Source: Christensenella sp. UBA6880 | Lineage (GTDB): Bacteria; Bacillota; Clostridia; Christensenellales; CAG-917 | Reading direction: 5' to 3' | Length of the DNA: 26,334 bases | Assembly: GCA_002449145.1 (NCBI GenBank) | Contig: DKCG01000023.1 | Coordinates: forward strand, 64,401 to 90,734 | Shown here: positions 8,580-15,637 of the stretch, piece by piece | How positions within the stretch are numbered: position 1 is the first letter of the stretch | Layout: every line of letters starts with the position of its first letter | Position numbers and translations under genes: made by a program | Notes under the pieces: generated by a model | Database searches by the model: none | Seen by the model: only the letters and a program-made list of their open reading frames with translations | Told to the model about the DNA's origin: nothing

Positions 8580-8606
8580 AGAAGTCCTAAAAGGACTTCT
8601 TTTTCT
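8580..8606 (+). terminator. Terminator of tRNA-Trp
   Basis: Nine-bp stem AGAAGTCCT/AGGACTTCT with loop AAA, then a T-rich tail (TTTTTCTTT). Confidence 0.88.
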
Positions 8607-8743
8607 TTGCAGTTTTTCCGCGACGCGAACACGCAACGCAATCGCGGCGGAACGATGTTCCTTGCGCTTGAGGTTGCATCTGACACTACGCGGCGCAAAT
8701 AAATTTGCTATGCTTCGTTATTTTAGCCGCTTTGCGCTTTCAC

Positions 8744-8800
8744 GAGTCGCGTCTCCCCTGCCAAGAGAAGTCCTTTTAGGACTTCTTTTTCTTTGTAGTT
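8744..8800 (+). repeat. Duplicated 3' end of tRNA-Trp plus its terminator
   Basis: Bases 8744-8770 repeat 8554-8580 exactly (27 bp: T-arm half, acceptor strand, CCA and the start of the trailer). The repeat continues, with a 3-bp deletion, through a second copy of the terminator (stem 8767-8775/8779-8787, loop TTT instead of AAA). The two copies are 190 bp apart. The 131 bp between them include 8619-8636, an inverted near-copy (17 of 18) of the tRNA T-arm region. The copy lacks the 5' half and is not a functional tRNA. It may be an attachment-site remnant or a local rearrangement. Confidence 0.8.
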
Positions 8801-8817
8801 GAATTTCCTTATAAAAT

Positions 8818-9054
8818 AAAAAAACGTGCCGAAGGCACGTCACCAAGCAAGCGTTCGCACGGAATTGCGGTATGAGTTTTTATCCGTCTAAATTTGAGAG
8901 CAGAGAGGGCTTGCGCGGTTAGTAATTGCGAGAACAAGTGCGGTTTTTGACAATCGCCCAATAAGTATTCGTTTCTGTTTAGGGGATTCCCATGCTTACG
9001 CTCTGAATGACGATGTGGGCGATTGACATCACCGCAACGCCGTTTGAGCAATGT
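8818..9054. repeat. Structured repeat, unit 1
   Basis: Starts with an A tract and GTGCC/GGCAC hairpin. Read on the minus strand this is a good intrinsic terminator (stem ACGTGCC/GGCACGT, loop TTC, then six T). The body carries the shared words CGGAATTGCGG, CCGTCTAAATTTGAGAG and GCGCGGTTAGTA. The distal part folds as TGCGGT/ACCGCA enclosing CAATCGCCCA/TGGGCGATTG. It is about 86% identical to unit 2. A minus-strand ORF runs through it, but it includes the HSERKHGNP-like reading of a dispersed non-coding repeat and has no ribosome site. Confidence 0.75.
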
Positions 9055-9060
9055 AGTGAA

Positions 9061-9150
9061 ATGCACGCAAGCGTGCGTGAAATTGTGACATTTGTCACAA
9101 TGAAATTTGCGCAGTGCGCAAGTGATATTGCGACTTTGTCGCAGTTGCGG
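9061..9150. repeat. Row of four small hairpins
   Basis: Back-to-back perfect inverted repeats: CACGC-AAG-CGTGC, ATTGTGAC-ATTT-GTCACAAT, TTGCGC-AGT-GCGCAA and GCGAC-TTT-GTCGC, separated by short TGAAAT or TGATAT linkers. The linkers are alike and the stems differ completely, so it is a family of palindromes rather than copies of one sequence. No ORF or promoter is seen. Confidence 0.65.
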
Positions 9151-9223
9151 AATATTTGAATGTTCTAACGAAATTTATTTGGGATGTGGGGTAATACCCA
9201 CCGACAATTATTCATTATTAATT

Positions 9224-9543
9224 AAAAAAAGAGTGCCGAAGGCACGTTCACCAAGCAAGCACTCACGCGGAATTGCGGTATGAGTTTTTATCCGTCTAAA
9301 TTTGAGAGCAGAGAGGGCTTGCGCGGTTAGTAATTGCGAGAACAAGTGCGGTGTTTTGTTCAATCGCCCCAAAGGTTCGTTTCTATTTAGGGGATTCCCA
9401 CGCTTACGCTCCGAATGACGATGTGGGCGATTGACATCACCGCAACGCCGTTTGAGCAATGTGCGCGGTAGCAGAGCAAAAACCTAACAAGGCTACTGAC
9501 AATACACATAAATGTGTGTTGTCACAGCCTTAGCAACGGTAAA
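9224..9543. repeat. Structured repeat, unit 2 with extra hairpin tail
   Basis: Bases 9224-9462 match unit 1, including the minus-strand terminator-like head and the paired TGCGGTG/CACCGCA arms. From 9463 a different tail follows (GCGCGGTAGCAGAGCAAAAA and onward). It carries a long hairpin, TGACAATACACA with TGTGTGTTGTCA, and is nearly identical to the tail of unit 3. Unit 2 is thus a composite of both repeat types. Confidence 0.72.
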
Positions 9544-9720
9544 TAAAAAACGTGCCGATAGGCACGCCAGCAAGCAGATAATCTTGCGAAACTGCGGTTT
9601 GAGTTGTTGTCCGTCTGATTTTGATAGCAAAGATTCTCTGCGCGGTAGCAGAGCAAAAACCTAACAAGGCTGTGACAATACACATAAATGTGTGTTGTCA
9701 CAGCCTTTGTAATGGTAAAT
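9544..9720. repeat. Structured repeat, unit 3
   Basis: A diverged head (GTGCC-TATC-GGCAC on the minus strand, then T run) with the shared words CTGCGG and TCCGTCTGATTTTGA. The tail holds a 17-bp hairpin (9668-9684 with 9689-9705, loop TAAA, one T-G pair). Confidence 0.72.
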
Positions 9721-9890
9721 AAAAAACGTGCCGATAGGCACGTCACCAAGCAAGCGTTCGCACGGAATTGCGGCAGGGAATTTGTCCCTATGTGATTTGA
9801 GAGTGAAGAACGGTTGCGCGGTTAGTAGAGCAATAAATCAAGCGAGGCTCTCGGCAATACGCAAATTTTGCGTGTTGCCGTTGCCTCGGC
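9721..9890. repeat. Structured repeat, unit 4, beside the PadR-type gene
   Basis: Same head as unit 3. The sequence through CGCACGGAATTGCGG is as in unit 1, then there is an AGGGA/TCCCT mini-hairpin. The terminal hairpin (GGCAATACGC, 9853-9862, with GCGTGTTGCC, 9870-9879) keeps the shape of the unit 3 hairpin with two A-T to G-C compensatory changes. It begins 15 bases after the stop codon of the leftward gene ending at 9905 and may act as its 3' structure. Confidence 0.72.
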
Positions 9891-9904
9891 GATGATTTTT
9901 GCTC

Positions 9905-11896
9905 TTATGCCGTATGATACTTCCTCGTTCTATACAGCAACCAGTAAATGAGCGAACTCAACGGCAGGTTGGTGAGCAGAACCATAGGAAGTATTATCGA
10001 TTCGAGAATAAGGTCGATGTCGTTGACGTTTGCACCGAGTCCGAAGAATCCGATGAGAATGCAAACGACGGTCAATTCGATAAACAACATACCGCGATTG
10101 AGTATCGACAGTTTGAAGTTGAAGTTTGCTCGCGTTCGCCTCGTCGGGTTCAAAAGATAGATGACGGTCGGCACGAGGCAGAGTGCGCTACCCACCAAAA
10201 GTATGGGCAAGAAGTAGGCGTAACTCACTCTCGTTGCGAGCGAAGCCCACATAATTGCGACTTCCGCTACGAAAAACGCAAGAATGATGAGGAACGTGTC
10301 GCGGTTGAGTCTGTTGGACTGAATGAAGTTGAACGTGTAGTACTCTGACGTGTTTCCTCTGTCGTAGGGGCGAATCTTAAAGCCTTTTGCGTACAATCTC
10401 GTCTTTATGTCGCTGTCCGAATAGTCGTTGTTCTGTTGCGGTTTTTCTTGTTGTTGCTGCTGTGCGTCTGATTTATTGTCTTGCAACGAAACGAAGAAAT
10501 CGCGATAATTCACGTCGTCTTTTTCGTAGTCGAATCCGCCTTCTTGTCTCGATACGACGGCAGAGGTGACGAAGTGACCTTTCGAGTCGACTTGATTCTT
10601 GCTTTCGAGTTCGGCGGGGTAGAATTGCTCTTGAGCGGGCGTTTGCGCAGTTTGCGCATAGTATTGAACGGTTTGTCGTTCTTGTTGCGCTTGCTGTGAC
10701 TGCGCTTGTGCGGCTTCCGCTTCTTGCAATGCTATTTGCTGTTCTTGCTCTTTTGCGAGTTTGTCGTCGATTTGCGCTTCGCGCTCGTCGAGTTGCTTGA
10801 AAATGTCTTTAAGCGACGTTTGCGAGCGTTGGGTTTGTTCGACTTGATTGGTATAGCCGTTTATGTAAGTGTGTTCTTGCGGTTGGGCGTGCGAGTTAAA
10901 CTCGTACGTGCGCATTTCCTCCTGCTTTTTGTACTCGCTCTCGGCGTCGAGTTTTGCGAACATTTCTTCGAGGGTTTGAGAGGGTTTTGCTTGTTCTTGG
11001 CGTTTACGCTCGGCTTCTTCTTCGGCGCGGCGTTTTTCCTCTTCATCCGCAAGACGTTTTTCTTCTTCGGCGCGCAACTTTTCTTCTTCCATATGGCGAA
11101 GCATGGATTTGACGAGTTCGCGGTCCTCTTCGCTTTTTTTGAGTTGGTCTTCGGTTTTGCGAAGTTGCTCGTCGCGCCTGCGCACTTCTTCGACGTGCAG
11201 TCTGAGTTGTTCCTCTTTTTGACGCGCTTCTTCTTCGGAAAGTTTGAGTTGCTCGTTAGCCTTTTTCGCTTCTTCCTCGCTTAAACGAAGTTGCTCGCTG
11301 ACCTTTTGAGTTTCTTCCTCTTGCTTTTTGAGTTGCTCGTCTTTAAGGCGTGCTTGTTCGTCCTCTTGCTCTGCTTTTTCGCGCAGGGAAGCGGCGTCGT
11401 CTTCGTTCACTTCGTTTCCGTAGCGGTCAAAAAACACCTTTTTCTCAACGATTTTGTCCTTATAAACGACTTTGGGTTTGTCTTCCGTGTCGCGTTTGGA
11501 ATAGGGACGAAGGTCGCTTGCCTCGAAGGGAACGGGAACGGTGAAGTCGTACTCGTCGCTCGAAACGAGTTTGTCGAGAATGGTGCGAGAATACTCGTAT
11601 TCGCTCTTTTCTTTTGTGAGATAGGCTCTGCCTTCTTTTGTGAGCGTATAATAGCGACGTTTCCCGCCGCCGGTGTCGTCGGGGTCGCCGTCGTACGATG
11701 AAACGAGCCCTTGCTTTTCAAGTCTTTTGAGTTGATTGTAGAGGGTTGCTTGCTTCAAAACGTACTGCGAATTGCTTTTGTCCTCGATTTCTTTGAGGAT
11801 TTCGTAGCCGTACTTATCGTCGCTGAGCAGACAACCGAGAATGATAGTCGTCACGTTGCCGCGGATAAGGTCGCTGTTGACAGAAGATATATCCAT
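9905..11896 (-). CDS. Membrane-anchored PadR-type regulator with long coiled coil
   Basis: A 663-residue protein with a PadR-like winged-helix DNA-binding domain at residues 1 to about 110 (GYEILKEIEDKS...YNQLKRLEKQGLV...RRYYTLTKEGRAYL). A charged, heptad-like coiled coil follows (about 150-325, repeating EQLRLSEEEA-type units), then a Q-rich low-complexity stretch (about 330-490). Four hydrophobic helices are near the C-terminus (about 534-551, 561-581, 603-621, 633-653). PadR proteins are normally about 100-180 residue soluble repressors, so this is an unusual fusion that would hold the DNA-binding domain at the membrane. The start follows GGAG six bases upstream of ATG. A promoter with inverted ACTATT/AATAGT repeats precedes it, consistent with autoregulation (inference). 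The target genes are unknown. Confidence 0.82.
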   Translation of the reverse strand: MDISSVNSDLIRGNVTTIILGCLLSDDKYGYEILKEIEDKSNSQYVLKQATLYNQLKRLEKQGLVSSYDGDPDDTGGGKRRYYTLTKEGRAYLTKEKSEYEYSRTILDKLVSSDEYDFTVPVPFEASDLRPYSKRDTEDKPKVVYKDKIVEKKVFFDRYGNEVNEDDAASLREKAEQEDEQARLKDEQLKKQEEETQKVSEQLRLSEEEAKKANEQLKLSEEEARQKEEQLRLHVEEVRRRDEQLRKTEDQLKKSEEDRELVKSMLRHMEEEKLRAEEEKRLADEEEKRRAEEEAERKRQEQAKPSQTLEEMFAKLDAESEYKKQEEMRTYEFNSHAQPQEHTYINGYTNQVEQTQRSQTSLKDIFKQLDEREAQIDDKLAKEQEQQIALQEAEAAQAQSQQAQQERQTVQYYAQTAQTPAQEQFYPAELESKNQVDSKGHFVTSAVVSRQEGGFDYEKDDVNYRDFFVSLQDNKSDAQQQQQEKPQQNNDYSDSDIKTRLYAKGFKIRPYDRGNTSEYYTFNFIQSNRLNRDTFLIILAFFVAEVAIMWASLATRVSYAYFLPILLVGSALCLVPTVIYLLNPTRRTRANFNFKLSILNRGMLFIELTVVCILIGFFGLGANVNDIDLILESIILPMVLLTNLPLSSLIYWLLYRTRKYHTA

Positions 11897-11922
11897 ATAT
11901 CGCTCCGAAAATTGATATTATA

Positions 11923-11965
11923 ATTTTAGCAAACTATTATAAAATAGTCAATATTATATAATAGT
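11923..11965 (-). promoter_or_regulatory. Promoter and candidate operator of the PadR-type gene
   Basis: Minus-strand TTGACT (11951-11946), 17-bp spacer, TAAAAT (11928-11923). The palindrome ACTATT-ATAA-AATAGT (11933-11948) covers the -35 and spacer, and a further TATAATAGT lies at 11957-11965. These half-sites are good candidates for self-binding by the PadR domain. The 16 bases 11922-11937 recur in the next gene's promoter. Confidence 0.65.
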
Positions 11966-12002
11966 AAAAGACGGTATTTGCAATGATTTTGCGCCTTTTT
12001 TG

Positions 12003-13076
12003 TCAATCGTTTTTGTCGGGGCGCAGTTTGACGACCTGCGCGGCGAGTTTTCTGTGGTCTTCCTCGATTGCGGCGTAGTGCTTTTTGGTGGTGTTCACGT
12101 CGCGGTGACCGAGAACGTCGGCAACGAGATATATGTCGCCCGTCGCTCTATATAGGTTTGTGCCGAACGTACTGCGCAACTTGTGAGGGGATATTTTTTT
12201 GAGAGGCGCGGCGGTTTGAGCGTACTTCTTGACGATATTTTGCACGGCTCTGACCGAAAGCCTCGAAACCTGCAAGGACAAAAACACTGCGTCAGTGTCG
12301 CCGGGATTCAACTTTTGACACCTTTCCACAAGGGATTTGCGCTCGGTGTCGATGTAGGTTTTGAGTGCGTCGGCAACCTCGTCGCCGAAGTACAAAATGG
12401 CTTGATTGCCGCCTTTTCTCGTGACGGTAAACGCATTTGTTTCAAAATCTATGTCCGAAAGGTTGAGTCCCACGCACTCGCTCACACGGATTCCCGTGCC
12501 CAAAAGAAGGGAAACTATCGCAAAATCGCGTGCGTGCGTGTTGCGTTGCACTTTGCGCTGATGTTCGCTCATTCCCGCGCCGGTTTCCGCAGCGTCGAGA
12601 ATACGCTCGACTTCCTTTTTTTCAAGTCTAATAATGTCTTTGTCGTGATTTTTTGGCATAGTGAGTTTTGCCGACACGTTCTGATTGATTCTGTCGTGAT
12701 TGTACATATACTTGAAAAACGTGCGGACGGTTGAAATTTTGCGCGCTTTTCCTTTTTCCGCGTTGGTTTTTTCCTTGCCGTCGAAGGAATAGTAGGACAG
12801 ATATTCCATATACGCTTCGAGATTGCCGAGCGTGATTTTGTTAAGATCCTCGGCGGTGAAGTCGTAAACGTCTTTATAGCCGCGAAATGCGCGCACGTTT
12901 TTGAGCAGATAGTCGAAAAATATGCGCAAATCGTAGGCGTAATTCAGCCTCGTAAGGGTGGTCGTTTGCGGCTCGATTCCCACGAAAAATTCCTCGCAAC
13001 ATTCGGGCAGTTGATCTCGCAATGCGCGAAGTCTGTTGGTGATGTTTTTGTCGCGTTCGCTGAAATAATTTGCCAT
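12003..13076 (-). CDS. Xer-like tyrosine recombinase
   Basis: Site-specific recombinase of the tyrosine (XerC/XerD-like) family, 357 residues: an N-terminal SAM-like core-binding domain (about 25-130) and a catalytic domain with R197 (GTGIRVSE), K221 (TRKGG), H298 and R301 (SPHKLRSTFG), H324 (LGHRD) and nucleophile Y334 (KKHYAAI). All catalytic residues are present. It may resolve chromosome dimers or act on an unknown site; nothing mobile surrounds it, so a chromosomal role is plausible. The start ATG follows GGGGATT. It has its own promoter and lies upstream of, and on the same strand as, the PadR-type gene. Confidence 0.9.
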   Translation of the reverse strand: MANYFSERDKNITNRLRALRDQLPECCEEFFVGIEPQTTTLTRLNYAYDLRIFFDYLLKNVRAFRGYKDVYDFTAEDLNKITLGNLEAYMEYLSYYSFDGKEKTNAEKGKARKISTVRTFFKYMYNHDRINQNVSAKLTMPKNHDKDIIRLEKKEVERILDAAETGAGMSEHQRKVQRNTHARDFAIVSLLLGTGIRVSECVGLNLSDIDFETNAFTVTRKGGNQAILYFGDEVADALKTYIDTERKSLVERCQKLNPGDTDAVFLSLQVSRLSVRAVQNIVKKYAQTAAPLKKISPHKLRSTFGTNLYRATGDIYLVADVLGHRDVNTTKKHYAAIEEDHRKLAAQVVKLRPDKND

Positions 13077-13115
13077 AGAATTTAATCCCCTTGACTTTTG
13101 TTTTTATATAACGAA

Positions 13116-13144
13116 ATTTTAGCAAACTATGCGTAAAATGTCAA
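13116..13144 (-). promoter_or_regulatory. Promoter of the Xer-like recombinase
   Basis: Minus-strand TTGACA (13144-13139), 17-bp spacer, TAAAAT (13121-13116). Bases 13115-13130 are identical to 11922-11937 in the PadR-type promoter, covering the -10 and half the spacer. Confidence 0.72.
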
Positions 13145-13188
13145 TATAATGTGCGCATATGCACGCGCTCGCACGAGGGTATTTGCGA

Positions 13189-13217
13189 TTGAAAAGTTTT
13201 TTGAAACGTGATATGAT
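13189..13217 (+). promoter_or_regulatory. Promoter of the acetyltransferase gene, leaderless type
   Basis: TTGAAA (13189-13194), 17-bp spacer, TATGAT (13212-13217), then six bases before the ATG at 13224. Transcription should begin at the start codon. Confidence 0.65.
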
Positions 13218-13223
13218 GTCGGT

Positions 13224-13805
13224 ATGGAAAAAATCAAGAAAAACGAAATCAAAAAAGCGTCGAAAGTTTTTACCGAAATTTTCAAGGACTACGAGGCTTA
13301 CGACGTTCTTTTCGGCAGAAAAAACAGACTGAACAGAATGTACTATCTTTTTAGGGCGGAAGTGTATTGCGCTCAAAATTTCACCTACAAAGACGACGAT
13401 TTTTGCGCTTTGTGTTCCATAAAAACGCCGAGCGATAAGGAAATCGAATTGAAATCCGCTTTCAAGAATCCGTTTTTCGATATTGCGTTCTTTTTGAACG
13501 TAGGATTTAAGCAAGCAAAAATCGCAAAAGAGTACGTCGATATGGCGGACAAGGTGGCAAGCAAGTATTACAATCCTCAAACCGATTGCTACATAAAAAA
13601 TATCGGCGTAAGAAAAGAGTTCAGAGGTCAAGGCAAACTCAAAGGTATGCTCAAAGAGTTTTGCGGCGATATGCCGATATATCTTGAAACGCAAGACGAA
13701 AACGACGTTGCAATCTACAAAAAACTCGGCTTCGAGGTGTGCGAAATCGTCAAATGGAAGGGAATTACCCACGTTGCTATGCGCAGACCTGCGCTAAACG
13801 ACTGA
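13224..13805 (+). CDS. GNAT-family N-acetyltransferase
   Basis: A 193-residue acetyl-CoA-dependent acetyltransferase; the substrate is unknown. The acetyl-CoA-binding motif A is at about residues 128-142 (VRKEFRGQGKLKGML, with R134-G-Q-G137), and the C-terminal LETQDENDVAIYKKLGF (154-170) is the usual motif B region. The N-terminal half (acidic and aromatic, residues 20-100) is typical of uncharacterised Firmicutes GNAT proteins. There is no ribosome binding site before the ATG, which coincides with the predicted transcription start. It is divergent from the recombinase gene and convergent with sigF. Confidence 0.8.
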   Translation: MEKIKKNEIKKASKVFTEIFKDYEAYDVLFGRKNRLNRMYYLFRAEVYCAQNFTYKDDDFCALCSIKTPSDKEIELKSAFKNPFFDIAFFLNVGFKQAKIAKEYVDMADKVASKYYNPQTDCYIKNIGVRKEFRGQGKLKGMLKEFCGDMPIYLETQDENDVAIYKKLGFEVCEIVKWKGITHVAMRRPALND

Positions 13806-13872
13806 TTCGCTACAAACGATAAACAGATCAAAAAACGATATTATTTGTAACGCAAATTAAGAGTGAATTGAC

Positions 13873-13899
13873 AAGCGCTCGGCATTTTGCCGAGCGTTT
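13873..13899. terminator. Hairpin between convergent acetyltransferase and sigF genes
   Basis: Nine-bp perfect stem CGCTCGGCA/TGCCGAGCG (13876-13884 with 13888-13896), extendable by a G-T and two A-T pairs. It includes the sigF stop codon and has only a short T tract. It probably ends one or both converging transcripts. Confidence 0.55.
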
Positions 13900-14611
13900 A
13901 ATCAATCATACCATCTTTGAGTTTTTGCAGAACTTTGTTTTCTATGCGGCTCACTTGAACTTGCGATACGCCCAGTTCTTGCGCAATCTCGCTTTGCGTT
14001 TTATCGCGGAAATAGCGAAGAATTATAACTTTTTTCTCGCGTTGGGGTAGGTCTGCAATCAAATCTTTCAAAAGCAGTTTGTCGATGTTTTCGTCTTCGC
14101 ACTCGTCGGTTGCGATTTTGTCGCCGAGTTCGAGGTCGTCGTCGCCCACCGTTGCCGACAAGGATAGCAAATAATGCTGTGCGTCCATTGCGTACACGAT
14201 TTCCTGCGCCTCTACGTCGAACGCTTTGGCAAGTTGCTCGACGGTGGGTTCGCTCTCGCCGTTTTTGAGTTTTTCGTCGATATACGCCGTGATTTTCTGT
14301 GCGAGAGTTTTCGTCCATCTCGACACTTTTATCGCGCCGTCGTCGCGCAAAAATCGCTTTATTTCGCCGCTTATCATAGGCACTGCGTACGTCGAAAACC
14401 TAACGCCGTATTCGACATCGAAATTTTGCATAGCCTTGACAAACCCCATTGCGCCCAATTGCATAAGGTCGTCGTATTCGAGCCTGCCTTTGAAGCGTTT
14501 TACAATGGATTTTATGAGCGGTATATTTTCTTCTATGAGTTTCTCTTTCGCGCCGTCGTCACCCGCCTGAGCGTTTTTCAACAACTCGAGCGTGGTTTGG
14601 TGATCTAACAT
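13898..14611 (-). CDS. sigF: Sporulation sigma factor SigF
   Basis: Forespore-specific RNA polymerase sigma factor, 237 residues. Region 2 has YDDLMQLGAMGFVKAMQNFD and RFSTYAVPMISGEIKRFLRDD; region 4.2 has the helix-turn-helix TQSEIAQELGVSQVQVSRIE near the C-terminus. Sequence alone could also suit SigG, but its place as the third gene of a spoIIAA-spoIIAB-sigma operon makes it SigF. The ATG lies seven bases inside the end of spoIIAB, so translation is coupled, keeping the sigma and its anti-sigma in balance. Confidence 0.93.
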   Translation of the reverse strand: MLDHQTTLELLKNAQAGDDGAKEKLIEENIPLIKSIVKRFKGRLEYDDLMQLGAMGFVKAMQNFDVEYGVRFSTYAVPMISGEIKRFLRDDGAIKVSRWTKTLAQKITAYIDEKLKNGESEPTVEQLAKAFDVEAQEIVYAMDAQHYLLSLSATVGDDDLELGDKIATDECEDENIDKLLLKDLIADLPQREKKVIILRYFRDKTQSEIAQELGVSQVQVSRIENKVLQKLKDGMID

Positions 14612-15033
14612 CCTTTCATCACCTTTTTCATTTTTACGACCGTACCTTCGTCAACGACCGACGCAACGTCCATTTCGTCCATAAACGTGTCGATGATGGT
14701 GAATCCCATTCCGCTGCGCTCGTCGTCTTGGGCGGTGGTGAAGAAGGGTTCGACGGCTTCTTTGACGTCTTTTATACCTTTGCCGAAGTCGCGCACGACG
14801 ATTTCAATTGATTTTTTGTCGTCGGGTACGCAACATTCGATTTGCATAACGCCCGTATCTTTTTGGTCGTACGCGTGTACGACGACGTTCGTCACCGCTT
14901 CGCTGACGGCGGTTTTTATGTCGTTGATTTCTTCGAGAGTGGGGCAACACTCGATTGCAAACGACGCCACCGCGTTGCGGGCAAATGCTTCGTTCTTGCT
15001 TGTCGCAAGCAATTTCATATCAAAATAATTCAT
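14605..15033 (-). CDS. spoIIAB: Anti-sigma F factor and protein kinase SpoIIAB
   Basis: A 142-residue GHKL-fold serine kinase that binds and inhibits SigF and phosphorylates SpoIIAA. The N box is at E45-A-V-T-N49, G1 box DFGKGI at 82-87, and G2 box SGMGF at 107-111. The length is that of the family. AAGGAGAA precedes the ATG. It sits between spoIIAA (9-base gap) and sigF (7-base overlap), the usual order. Confidence 0.94.
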   Translation of the reverse strand: MNYFDMKLLATSKNEAFARNAVASFAIECCPTLEEINDIKTAVSEAVTNVVVHAYDQKDTGVMQIECCVPDDKKSIEIVVRDFGKGIKDVKEAVEPFFTTAQDDERSGMGFTIIDTFMDEMDVASVVDEGTVVKMKKVMKGC

Positions 15034-15042
15034 ATATTCTCC

Positions 15043-15354
15043 TTATTCCACAATCGGCACGAAACGATACACGCCGCTCGCGCAAAAAACTTTGTCCACT
15101 TGGCGCGGTACGTTGGCAAGCAAAAGTTCTGCGTGCCTGTTTCTCAGTTTCTTGTATCTTCCCAGTACGAATCCGAGTCCGGTGCTGTCAATGAACGTGA
15201 CGTTCTTCATATCGAATATCATCGAACGCAAATCGCGCGTGTTTTCAATCACGTCGTCGATGTCCGCTCGCACCATTTTTGCGCCGTACTCGTCGATTTC
15301 GCCCGAAAGCACAACCCGAATACTGTCTTTGTCGGATATAAATTCAACTTCCAT
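15043..15354 (-). CDS. spoIIAA: Anti-anti-sigma factor SpoIIAA
   Basis: A 103-residue STAS-domain protein. In its unphosphorylated form it releases SigF from SpoIIAB. The phosphoacceptor serine is S57 in FIDSTGLGFVLGRYK, matching the B. subtilis site. A good GGAGG lies five bases before the ATG. It is the first gene of the spoIIA operon. In relatives the operon is driven by SigH; I do not see a convincing SigH promoter in the 180 bases upstream, though AGGAATT occurs there. Confidence 0.93.
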   Translation of the reverse strand: MEVEFISDKDSIRVVLSGEIDEYGAKMVRADIDDVIENTRDLRSMIFDMKNVTFIDSTGLGFVLGRYKKLRNRHAELLLANVPRQVDKVFCASGVYRFVPIVE

Positions 15355-15473
15355 ATTGCCTCCGACAAATAGAATAAACAGTATCTAATCGAACATTTTG
15401 GCGGCTTTTGCGAATTTTGAAAAATTCCTAAAATTTTATGTCAAAAATTTCTTCAAATCTATCAAAAAAATCA

Positions 15474-15502
15474 TTGACAACTTTTTTGATTTATTGTATA
15501 GT
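15474..15502 (+). promoter_or_regulatory. SigA promoter of the tRNA cluster
   Basis: TTGACA (15474-15479), 17-bp spacer, TATAGT (15497-15502), 33 bases before the first tRNA. It probably serves all six tRNAs. Confidence 0.85.
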
Positions 15503-15535
15503 GTTGTAGTCGCAAAGAACGACGCGAAAATCTTT

Positions 15536-15613
15536 CGGGGTGTAGCGCAGTTTGGCTAGCGCGTCTGATTTGGGTTCAGAAGGTCGGGAGTTCGAATCTC
15601 TTCACCCCGACCA
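15536..15613 (+). tRNA. tRNA-Pro (TGG anticodon)
   Basis: Acceptor CGGGGTG/CACCCCG, anticodon stem TCTGA/TCAGA with loop TTTGGGT, encoded CCA end. First tRNA of the cluster. Confidence 0.95.
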
Positions 15614-15637
15614 GCACAAACTTCACCGATGTGATTC

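Noticed and set aside
8744..8770. Second tRNA-Trp gene
   Set aside because: Only the 3' part is present; there is no D arm, anticodon arm or 5' acceptor strand.
8809..9459. Two similar minus-strand ORFs of 85 and 83 codons in repeat units 1 and 2
   Set aside because: They have no ribosome site, include a reading of the dispersed CATTC-GAGCG-type repeat (HSERKHGNP), and shift frame between the two units within the paired arms. DNA or RNA structure explains the conservation better.
15355..15470. SigH promoter for the spoIIA operon
   Set aside because: AGGAATT is present on the minus strand, but no properly spaced GAAT-type -10 follows, so I do not call it.
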